Shown piece after piece: positions 9,963-19,019 of a stretch of 64,000 bases of DNA. Source of the DNA: Polydrusus tereticollis (lineage: Eukaryota; Arthropoda; Insecta; Coleoptera; Curculionidae). The notes under the pieces are model-generated. The model did not search any database. It was given only the letters and a program-made list of their open reading frames with translations, and was not told the DNA's origin. Both the position numbers and the translations under genes were made by a program. The stretch covers positions 40,797,520 to 40,861,519 of the forward strand of contig OY987329.1 in the NCBI GenBank assembly GCA_963920685.1, written 5' to 3'. Numbering within the stretch: position 1 is the first letter of the stretch; every line of letters starts with the position of its first letter.

Positions 9963-12630
9963 ATGGCGGCGCAACCGGAGACGGCATATTTAAAAATCGC
10001 AACTTTTAACGTCAACAGTATAAAGCAACGGAGACTCGAACTTATAGATTTTGTTAAGAGAAACGAGATAGATGTGTTTCTTATCCAGGAGACTTGGCTA
10101 AAGGGAGAAAGATTTTCGTTTCCGAATTATTCGGTGTTCCGAAACGATCGCCTAAATAGACGCGAGGGCGGAACCATGATTCTGGTCAAGAAACACATTT
10201 ATGCTCAAGTTGTGCCAGGACCTGACAATTGCGCCCACATCGAAGGAACATTCATTTCAATAAAATTTAAAAATAACCAACGCGTTCACCTGGGATCGGT
10301 TTACTGTAGCCCGTCGGTAGGTTTCACAGGCAATTGTTTGCAAAAGATTTTTAATAATAATAATATAACGATTATAGGGGGCGACCTCAATGCCAAACAT
10401 ACGGTTTGGGGTTGTAGGTATACTAATCAAACAGGCCGCACCTTATACAATTTTTCAGACCATCTAAATTACCATATTTTACCGCCGGAGGACCCCACTA
10501 ACTGCTTTGGGCGTGGTCTTCCGGATATCTTGGACATTTTTGTAATAAAGAACGCACTGCAGATGTCACAGCCAGCGGTCGTTTGTGATCTAAGTTCTGA
10601 CCATATACCGGTGATAGTCGAAGTGGGTAATCCGTTTGAGAGAGGCCGAGGTTTTGTTACTCACACCTCAACAAACTGGTTAAGATATAACAACATTATG
10701 AATAATATTGAGCAGCTGCAACCATTGCGTGGCTCAATAGATATAGATAATGCCGTGAAAAAGATTACAAACCAGATAAACGAGGCGTTGGTACAATCAT
10801 CTGTTACAAAAGTGTCCGGATATTCAAAATACGGGGCTTTAACAGACGATATTAGAAATCGCATTAGAGTTAAAAATAGATTGAAAAATAGGGCGTATCG
10901 AACTGGAGATCCTCGCATCAAGGCGAAAGCCAATAGAGAGGCAAATTTAATCAAGCAAATGCTGGTAGAAAGGGAGTCGAATCTGTGGGACGACAAAATC
11001 GAAAGTTTATCTATTGAAGACAATTCTGTCTACAAAATGACAAGAACTTTGATTAGAGGCGCACGCGCTCCCATGTCATACCTGAAGAACCAGGACACAG
11101 GCGAAGTTCTAATTGATGCTATGGATAAAGCTGAATTGCTCGCAGACAACCTCTTCGAGCAATTCAGCGAAAATCCAACCAACGATGCGACACGTGATGA
11201 GAGGATCTTCAGAACAATACAAATTTTTAGAACGATAAATCATCCGCTGCAGGACTTTCCTCGAGTCACTGTAGACGAAGTAAAGTCCCTAGTTAGTGTC
11301 TTGAATATTAAAAAAGCCCCAGGTTTTGACGGTTTAAGGAATGCGGCGTTGCGAAACCTACCAGACCGAGCTTTGGGGAATATAGCAAACAAATCCCAGG
11401 CTATAATCGAGGAAGGCCATTTTCCGCGCTCCTGAAAGCACGCCAAAGTCATATTAATACATAAAAAAGGCGAGGACCCAACGATGCCATCGAGCTACAG
11501 ACAGATTAGTCTGTTATCCAGCCTAGGGAAAATTGCCGAGAAAATCATTTTAAGTCGTCTAAATGACTTTGTGTTTGCACGCAACGTTTTGCCTAACGAA
11601 CAGTTCGGTTTTCGGGCCGAACATTGCACAGTTAGGCAAACGACGCGTTTAACATCTAATATTGTAAAAGGCTTTAACAGGAGAGCGCACACGGGAGCGG
11701 TTTTCTTCGACGTAAGTAAAGCTTTCGATAAGGTATGGCATAACGGTCTGTTACTAAAGTTGATAAGGCTCGGAGCTCCGAACTACCTCGTCAAGGTAGT
11801 TGGCTCGTTTCTTGAGAATAGAAGTTTTGCGGTCTCGTCAGAAAACGCACTTTCATTGACAAAACGCATCAGGGCGGGAGTGCCGAAAGGCTCATCTCTC
11901 TCTCCGATGTTGTATAACATTTACACTCATGATATTCCGCGAGATAGATTCACGCAGCTCTATCTTTTTGCTGACGATACAGCAATTACTTCAACTGCCA
12001 AATCACAGCCCATTGTCGTCAGCCGTATGCAGCGTCACGTAATCGAGCTGGAAAAATGGCTTTCGGTTTGGAAGATTCGCCTGAATCCTACTAAGAAGAA
12101 GGCCATATTTTTCTCGAAAAGCCGCGTACGTCGGCCTGAAACAAGGCTCAAAGTCAACGGAGTCCAAGTAAATTGTGCCAGGAAGTGAAGTACATGCGAC
12201 TTATCTTTGACCAAAGACTGAACTGGAGGCTCAATTCAATAAATAGAGTGAAGCTTGCACTGCGACAGTTAGGCTCTATCTACCCCCTGCTTCACAGGCG
12301 GAGTAGACTTGCAAATAGGACAAAGGTCAACCTCTACACTATGGTTCACCTTCGTGGTGCAACATAAGCAGAGCGGAACTGAATAAGTTCCAGGTAATTC
12401 AGAATAGGGCGCTGAAAATTATCGCAGATGTCCCGAGGTACACTATGAATCGCGTGTTGCACCAGGACTTTCGCATACCAACTATTAATAAGTTCTTTTT
12501 AAAAATCATTACGAACTATTACGGACGTACGGACGTTTCGACAAACCCACTTATCACTGACTCACATACGAGAGCGAGACAAAATGCTACCTACAAACTA
12601 CCTAAAGACTGGCTCCCCGTCGGTATATAG
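9963..12630 (+). pseudogene. Jockey LINE ORF2 (endonuclease-reverse transcriptase), broken
   Basis: ATG 9963 directly follows the ORF1 TAA and is in the same frame. Residues 1-225 form an APE-type endonuclease (LKIATFNVNS, IQETW, GSVYCSP, GGDLNAKH, SSDHIPV). The reverse transcriptase follows: KKAPGFDG, SYRQISLLSSLGK, FFDVSKAFDKVWH, AGVPKGSSLSP and the catalytic LFADD near 11965. There are three lesions: an in-frame TGA at 11433-11435; a one-base loss near 12175 that shifts the frame (KYMRLIFDQRLNW resumes in another frame); and a loss of about 35 bases near 12345 compared with the older copy at 3660-3720. The C-terminal part ends at TAG 12628. The enzyme would nick target DNA and copy the element RNA; this copy cannot make it whole. 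Confidence 0.9.
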
Positions 12631-12877
12631 TAGAGAAGCACTAATAGTAGAGAGGCACTATCACATTCCTAGATAACGGAAAAAGGCGCCAAGAATATGC
12701 AAACTAAAATCTTCAATCACAACACACACAGCGCAGCATACTTAATAAAGGCAACAGCCGATAGCAATAGTTTCCTTATGCGAAAGTACCTAAAAAGTAG
12801 CCGAGGAATCAAAAGATGTCAAAGGGATGCCCTGACGTAAAACCCCATTCATGAATCAATGTATGATCAAATGCTCA

Positions 12878-13630
12878 CTTTAACTTTTAACGTGAGTGTT
12901 TCCATGACAACAACCGAAAACAGCCTACTTGTTGATTTTTCACTGTGGTTGAGAAACAGCTGAGCCGTTAAGTTATCGGATGTGATTGTCAGATTTAAGT
13001 GTCAGAATTCTTAACCTAAATATAGTATAGATTTTAAAGAGAAAGTTTTAGTGTGCGTTCGAGATACATTATTTTATGTCGTAAGTACCTATTTCTATAT
13101 TTCAATTGAATGCTTGTTTACATATTTACATTACATATTAACCAGCAAAGAACACAGACACGAGACAAAGTTTATTTCAATTGGTAACTGTCACAAGTTT
13201 TCACCAAAAAAATGGTAAAAGAATTTATTTGATACGTAAAGAGGTTAGTTATTAAACAATTATATGTATTTACCTACTACTTCATATTAAATATACTTTT
13301 AATTACTTTAGGGCTCCTAGTGGGAATAAAGATTATTAGTACATATTTGTATTTGTAGTCCGGCTTACACTTATGTATTAATATCAGTAGAATGTGATTG
13401 CTGCATGAAAATTAAAGTAGGTACTCAATAATTTATCTGCGTAACAGAAATTGAGAACAACTTGTGTCAGAAAACTCACTTAGAAAAAAAGAGATTATGG
13501 TATTAGATGCTGTTCAACTAGACAGATAACTCAAGAGATTATTCGCAGTGAAAGCAAAGTATGTATTGTATAATTTTAGTTTTTTTTTTTATTTTAGCCT
13601 TTTTCTCAGTGATATAATGTGATGTTATAG
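12878..13630. other. Non-repetitive stretch, possible 5' UTR exons of a host gene
   Basis: No long frame. Two strong donor-like sites occur, GTC|GTAAGTAC at 13079 and GCAAA|GTATGT near 13559, each preceded by sequence without transposon features. They could end untranslated 5' exons of the gene whose first coding exon is at 13634. No promoter element can be named with confidence. Confidence 0.3.
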
Positions 13631-13633
13631 GAT

Positions 13634-13744
13634 ATGATCAACCTAAAATTACCAGCACATATCAGGACTCAAGAAGATTCCAATGTGATTAAACTCGATT
13701 CAATTTTATTCACTATAAAAGGATCATTATCTAATAATGTGAAG
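13634..13744 (+). CDS. Candidate first coding exon of a small host gene
   Basis: An acceptor-like site (GATGTTATAG|GAT) precedes ATG 13634. The 37 codons (MINLKLPAHIRTQEDS, later KLDSILFTIKGSLSNNVK) end in phase 0 at a strong donor, AAG|GTAGGT, at 13745. The frame directly upstream reaches a stop with no other ATG, so this start is the natural one if joined to the donor near 13559. There is no transposon similarity. Family unknown. Possible downstream exons in matching phase are at 27261-27313 and 27353-27401, giving a protein of only about 70 residues; that join is inference. It could also splice to exons I did not find. Confidence 0.5.
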
Positions 13745-13883
13745 GTAGGTCCTGTCTTAAAATATAGTACCTACCTAATTTTTTATTAGTATTGCTCAAA
13801 CTTCTCTACTAGCGCAGCTGCTTACGATTTCTTGAAATATATTTATAAAACAATAGATTCTAACTACTATACTATAGCTCTAT

Positions 13884-14290
13884 TTTTCGATTTAATACAA
13901 TACAATACAATAGTATTTATTTGTTCAATAATAAGATGCTTACATTTGCTATAAACATAATAAAAAAAAACCCAATAGGGGCTGTTGAACAATGTCTGGA
14001 GAGCTTTTTGTAAATAACCATTTTAAATTTGTAATTACATTACATTTAGACAATGACAATTTTGATAAAATTACACATGCTTAAAATTGTAACAAACATT
14101 TAAAATATAACACTGAATTATTCCTTTATCAGGATCATCAAAGAATTCATTAAGGTTGTAGAAGGCCTTACTGACTAGATATTTTGTTAAGGTATATTTT
14201 AGTTTATTCTTTGGCAGGCTTCTAATTTCGTCTGAGAAACAATTAAACATTTTTATGATACAGCATTTTACATTTTTTTGGAGGTATGTA
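13884..14290 (-). pseudogene. 3' end of a LINE with (ATTGT)n tail
   Basis: On the minus strand a frame gives KMFNCFSDEIRSLPKNKLKY, then TKYLVSKAFYNLNEFFDD and a stop, the typical C-terminal tail of a LINE reverse transcriptase. It is followed by an AACAAATAAATA signal and a short tandem tail of ATTGT units at 13884-13905 (plus-strand ACAAT). The copy is strongly 5'-truncated. A microsatellite-like tail instead of poly(A) suggests a CR1/L2-like or related clade, but the clade is not certain. Confidence 0.7.
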
Positions 14291-14632
14291 TAGTTGTTGT
14301 TAAATATATATTCTTCTTTGGCCTACAGCCACTTAACTCTTCTTGTGCTTTACTGAGGACAAACTACTCAGAACTTTAAAGATTATTTATTCTTCAAAAA
14401 AAATTATTCGTAAAATCTACTCCTTATACCCACTTGAGTCATGCAAAGAAACCTTTCGACAGCATTAGATTCTCACACTTCCTGGTATTCTGATTCTTAG
14501 TGCACTGATGTTTGTTAAAAAACACTCCTACAAGTTTTAATATACTTCAGATATAACACTAGAAACTCTAATAAAATCTATATTTCAGGCTACAAAAAAA
14601 ATAGCCCTTTCTGCTGTTGCAGCAGATACTTA

Positions 14633-14870
14633 ATTGCACTACCAGAGTCCCTTAGAGAAATTTCTCAAGTAAAAAAGTTTAAAAAAAAAGTTAAGTGCTA
14701 TCTTCTTGAAAACAATTTTTACGACATACGTGAATACCATAACATTATCCTCTAAACGCCTTATGACCTATCACTTTAGATCTCTAATTGTTGAATTCTT
14801 GACGTTGTCAGCAGTTTACATTGTAAATTTATATTGCTGAATATTTAAAAAATATAATATAAAAATAAAT
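14633..14870 (+). pseudogene. 3' end of another LINE, opposite orientation
   Basis: Frame 14633-14755 reads IALPESLREISQVKKFKKK, then CYLLENNFYDIREYHNIIL and TAA, a typical LINE reverse-transcriptase C-terminus. An AT-rich 3' end with AAAATATAATATAAAAATA follows. It lies beside the minus-strand LINE end at 13884-14290 in opposite orientation. Both are truncated copies. Confidence 0.65.
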
Positions 14871-14915
14871 AATCTGACTGGTTTGGTGCTAGTGGACAAA
14901 ACAATTAAAATAATC

Positions 14916-16335
14916 TGTAGCAATTTTAAAATTGCCACTATTTATTTTGTGGGGTATCATCTTTAGTTGTATAACAATAGCCAAAATATGGGGCGAACGC
15001 ACTACTTCTGTTTTCTGTGGCTGATAACATCAGGCGCCGCACATAGGTGAACCATGTAATTCCGGTTTCGCGTCTCGGTCAAGTCGCAGACCGTCCATTT
15101 CTACTTTTGGCGATTTTATGTTTAGAGGGGGTTGTTTAGGATTACTTTCTTCATTTCCTTACGTAATTTAGGTTCTGGTAAAAGCCCAGACCCTTGTTCG
15201 TTCTGATCGTTTGGATCCTTTATGTTGTCACTCTTGTTCTCTTCTTCTTCTTATTTTCCTTGTCGGGGTTTGTGTCCAGTTGGCAGCCTTGAGTCAGCGG
15301 ATTTTGCTAGAGAAGGGGGTCTGTCTTACTTGGAAGATCTTGCGGCCTCCATTTTACTTTCAAAAATACCTTGAGAGAAGAAGGTCGCTGTTGAGCCATT
15401 TTTTTTAAAAAAAAAGACCACGAGGTCTCACCCCCCTTTTAGAGGTAAGCTATTTTCTTTTCTTTTGTTCTTAGTTATCGTTTTTGGGAATTCAGTGGGT
15501 TAATTTTTCTTTCTATTCTTTTTTAGGGGTTGTGTGTTTTGTTGGTTTCGGCTGAGTATGCCGTTTCACACTTAAATAGTTCAAGAAACCACATGGGATT
15601 TTAACATTCACATAAATAGCCCTCGAGCTACCAGGTCCCGGTTGGCTCACGTAAGAACTGAGTGGTTACGAGCTGTGTATGGACTAGATTTCACCTGGCC
15701 GATCATGAACAGCGTTCAGGAGCCACATGGTCCATGCCCAGTATAGCTGCCCCAGCAAAAGCGAGGGATTAAAAGGCTTGTATAAAGCAAACCTCAATTT
15801 AGTGCATTCTGCCTTTTTAATTTAGTTAGTACGTCACCACACTTAAATAAACTGCTGGTTAATCACTAATTTTTTATGTAAAGCCATCTTGACAAAGGTA
15901 CTCCCTTTGTAACCATACACCATCGAAATATTTAAAGGTTCTAGAATCTTCCCCCGAGGTTATACATAATTGTGACTTAAATCCTTGCGTCCAGAAAGGC
16001 TGTTTTTTCATTCATTTCATTTCATAATTCAAACTTATCTAAATTTTAAACAATTTAACATAACAATAAACCTAAACCCCTTTTTATTCAATAAAAACTT
16101 TATTATTTGTGTGGGAAAGCTTTAGTTTTATTTGTTGCTTAGATTTTCCAATAGAACTGATATTCGGTATATTTTTCCTGGTTTGGACATCGATCAAACC
16201 AGGTGGCGCCCAAGACAACCAAAGACGAAGGGAAGGTGTAAGTATTGGACCACGACCTAGTGCCTCCACATAAAGAGCTACCGTCAGCGGATAGTGACAA
16301 CCTGTTGTCCAAGACAACAGATTGCCATTGCCATA
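14916..16335 (+). repeat. 5' LTR of the gypsy element
   Basis: Begins TGTAGCAATTTTAAAATTGC and ends GATTGCCATTGCCATA, with an imperfect terminal inverted repeat around GCAAT/ATTGC. Same length as the 3' LTR. It contains a CTCTTGTTCTCTTCTTCTTC pyrimidine stretch near 15230 and a T-run/A-run hairpin near 15400-15417. The last base assigned (A, 16335) rests on the AATC duplication; a canonical ...CA end two bases earlier is the alternative. Confidence 0.9.
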
Positions 16336-17591
16336 AAAAATAGCGCCCAGTATCGTGGGGCCTTGATTCTAATTTTTTTTCAACTTTCCTTCGTCTTGGC
16401 CTACGTTTATTAATTAATATTTATATTGGAAAACTATGCAATAAATTTCATGCGGTTTGAATTTTAACTTTCTTTAGTAGGGCAACTTCGTACAAACTTG
16501 AACCTTAATAAATATAGTGTGGTTACCTACGCATATCTTTATTTAGTTTGGTTTAAAAACTCAAATTTTAAGGATTATATTTGAGGAATGTTAAACCTGT
16601 ATTTTTTATCTAGCATAATGGAAGTACCTGATATTTTGGTGTAAGGAAGGACAGTGGTTCAATGATATTTGGTATATTTTTATGGTTTTACACTTTGAGT
16701 GTGTATTGAAGTATTTCTGTCGCTTCTAGGTTTTTTGGTAAATTCTATTAGTGGCTTTTGATTACATTTTTGGTATTCGTACTTTATACTGCATATTTTA
16801 CAGAAAATATAAGGTTCGATACATTTTTGGTGAATTTTTCTATATTGGCTTCTTTGAACATTGAGTGTTTCTAGTTTTGATGTCTGTAAGCAGTACATTG
16901 TGATTTTGATAACTGACTTTTACTTGATCACCAATTTAATTAACAATCACTATACATAGTGTCTAAAATGTTGAAATTTTACTTACACTGTTCCTAATAT
17001 TACTTGATTCACTTTAATTAAGTCCAATTAACTTAGTTGCGGGAAAATAGTTACTTCTCAACATAGTTGCATAATTCACTATACAGGGTGTCCCTATTAT
17101 AGTAATTTTTTTAATTGAGATTTAATTTTTTTAAATTTTATTTTAGTATCCCCGGATAATTCTGAAGGAGTACAACACGTTTTCTAAGCTCTGCTGTTAT
17201 CATTTGGTGTACAGAGTGGCACAAATATGATCTAAATTAAAAATTTGATTTCTTGATTATTTCTCGATTTTGAGTTTTATCTTATGGACACTTGGATAAT
17301 TTTCCGAAATCCTTTTAGTATACAGGGTGAACTTGAGTAATGTTTGGACTTGTAAAATATCTTAAATTTTTTTGGAATTCAAAAATTTTTTTTATATACA
17401 GCCGCCTACAGGTATAGCCTTTGATTTGTTTTTTATACAGGGTGGTCAAAGTATTATATTGATTTACTGCTTTAAGCTTACTTAATGGTATTTAGTCTTG
17501 AAGACTTGTGATTGAGAGCGCTCGATTTCATTGTGCATATCTGATTTTTTATTTGTAGAATTTTTTTGAGCTTTCCTATTTACTTACAATC
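16336..17591 (+). other. Gypsy leader: primer-binding region and 5' UTR
   Basis: Directly after the LTR is AAAAATAGCGCCCAGTATCG, then TGGGGCC, which is likely the tRNA primer-binding region although I cannot assign the tRNA. The remaining 1.2 kb has no gene. It holds three copies of TATACAGGGTG (near 17091, 17321 and 17437), the same motif seen at ends of Tc1/mariner elements elsewhere in the window. Gag starts at 17592. Confidence 0.6.
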
Positions 17592-19019
17592 ATGGCAGAG
17601 TCAATGCAGCCTAATCATTTATTAGATTCTGAATTAAGCTACGAGTTAGCAATTCGCGCGGTTACATCTACTCGACCTGTTGCAGACAGGCGTACAATTT
17701 TGAGACGACTTTTAGCTAAAGAGACTAGCAGTAATAAATCGGAAATTGTGACTGCTCTGGTTAGGAATCGCGAGTTTAGGTTAGAGGCAATTGCAATCGA
17801 GGAAACAATGCAATCAATTAAAGAGATTATTGCTGATTTTGAAGGTAGTGCAACAGACTCTACATTTTTACGAATGACTTCCAGGTTAATTCACCTCTCG
17901 GGTAGAATTGGCAGATTCTACTGTCCAGAGGATAATGCTGATGCTAGTAATTTTAAAACCGAAGCTCATGCGTCTTGCTTAGTTCTTGAAGCAGATTTAT
18001 ACGACAGCATTACACCAACATCTTCTGGTACTGGTACTGCTAATTATTCAGCTCCTCGAGCACCAATTATTAACGTTGCACCACCCATAGTTAATTGTTC
18101 AGGCAATATTCCAGCTATAGGTGATTGGCAGATTAAATTTAATGGTGATTCTAAAAATCTTTATAACTTTTTGGAAAGAGTAACCGAACTTGCTGAATCT
18201 CGTAAGGTGAAGCAAGATGATTTGTTTATTTCTGCAGCCGAATTATTTGTCGGTGATGCTTTTGTTTGGTTTAGGAGTGTAAAGGGCTCAGTAAACAATT
18301 GGGATTCCTTGGTGGCTAGATTAAAAGCAGACTTTTTGCATTCTGATGTGGAGGATGATTTGTGGAACCAGATAAAGCATCGCAAACAAAGGCGAAATGA
18401 AACAGTAGCTGTATTCATCGCACATTTGGAAATTTTATTCTTTCGTTTAGTTCATCCACCTGCAGAAGTAACCAAGGTTAAACATATTCGGAACAATTTA
18501 TTGCCAGACTATATTACTCAGTTAGCCTTAGTAGATATCTCTACAGTTTCTGAGTTAGCAAATCTTTGTAGGAAACTTGAAGAAGCTTCTTATATTAGAA
18601 ATAAAAATAATACAGTTACCGAACTGTCCAATTTAGATATTTCTGGTCCTTCGAATTCTAGTAAATCTAATACTGGTTTTGGTAGGGGGAAATTTCATAA
18701 TTCTTCCAGTAGAACTAATTCTGGAAATTTTTCTAATAACCACTCTAGTAGGAATAATCGAAATATCTCAAGTGAAACAGTCAACTTAAATTCTAATGCT
18801 GCTCCAACTTCTTCAAATTCCGGATTCAAAAATAAAGTAAATGCTAGTAATCGTTTAAGTAATAAAAATAGTAAACCTCAAAGTAATGTAGTCTGTTTCA
18901 ATTGTAATATACCAAATCATACCTATCAATTTTGTAGACAAACTCGTAAACTCTTTTGCTTTAAATGTGGATTGCCAGATGTTAAAGTGACTTCTTGCCC
19001 TAATTGTTCAAAAAACTAG
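17592..19019 (+). CDS. Gypsy gag polyprotein
   Basis: An uninterrupted frame of 475 codons from ATG 17592 to TAG 19017. The structural protein forms the particle that packages element RNA in the cytoplasm. Residues ~175-340 match a Retrotrans_gag capsid region (WQIKFNGDSKNLYNFLE, WFRSVKGSVNNWDSLV). A Ser/Asn-rich linker follows (~345-430), then two nucleocapsid zinc knuckles: CFNCNIPNHTYQFC with regular C-x2-C-x4-H-x4-C spacing, and CFKCGLPDVKVTSC, where valine replaces the histidine. The 3' end overlaps pol by 16 bases with a -1 frameshift signal. No disabling lesion is visible. Confidence 0.92.
   Translation: MAESMQPNHLLDSELSYELAIRAVTSTRPVADRRTILRRLLAKETSSNKSEIVTALVRNREFRLEAIAIEETMQSIKEIIADFEGSATDSTFLRMTSRLIHLSGRIGRFYCPEDNADASNFKTEAHASCLVLEADLYDSITPTSSGTGTANYSAPRAPIINVAPPIVNCSGNIPAIGDWQIKFNGDSKNLYNFLERVTELAESRKVKQDDLFISAAELFVGDAFVWFRSVKGSVNNWDSLVARLKADFLHSDVEDDLWNQIKHRKQRRNETVAVFIAHLEILFFRLVHPPAEVTKVKHIRNNLLPDYITQLALVDISTVSELANLCRKLEEASYIRNKNNTVTELSNLDISGPSNSSKSNTGFGRGKFHNSSSRTNSGNFSNNHSSRNNRNISSETVNLNSNAAPTSSNSGFKNKVNASNRLSNKNSKPQSNVVCFNCNIPNHTYQFCRQTRKLFCFKCGLPDVKVTSCPNCSKN

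Larger units (their letters stand above)
8157..12861 (+). mobile_element. Full-length Jockey-clade non-LTR retrotransposon
   Basis: A 16-bp direct repeat, TATGATCAAATGCTCA, lies at 8141-8156 and 12862-12877, immediately outside the element: a target-site duplication defining both ends of a 4.7-kb insertion. The 5' leader (8157-8354) starts GTCGCACTTC and carries a G run at 8317-8328. ORF1 and ORF2 follow, then a 230-base 3' tail without a poly(A) run, ending ATTCATGAATCAATG. Two older copies of the same family are in the window (490-4190 and 57870-58350). It moved by target-primed reverse transcription. Present lesions make this copy non-autonomous. Confidence 0.9.

Noticed and set aside
15211..15408. 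Frame of 65 codons with a hydrophobic start in the 5' LTR (repeated at 24191)
   Set aside because: It lies wholly within the LTR, is present in both LTR copies and matches no protein family; chance frame in the LTR.
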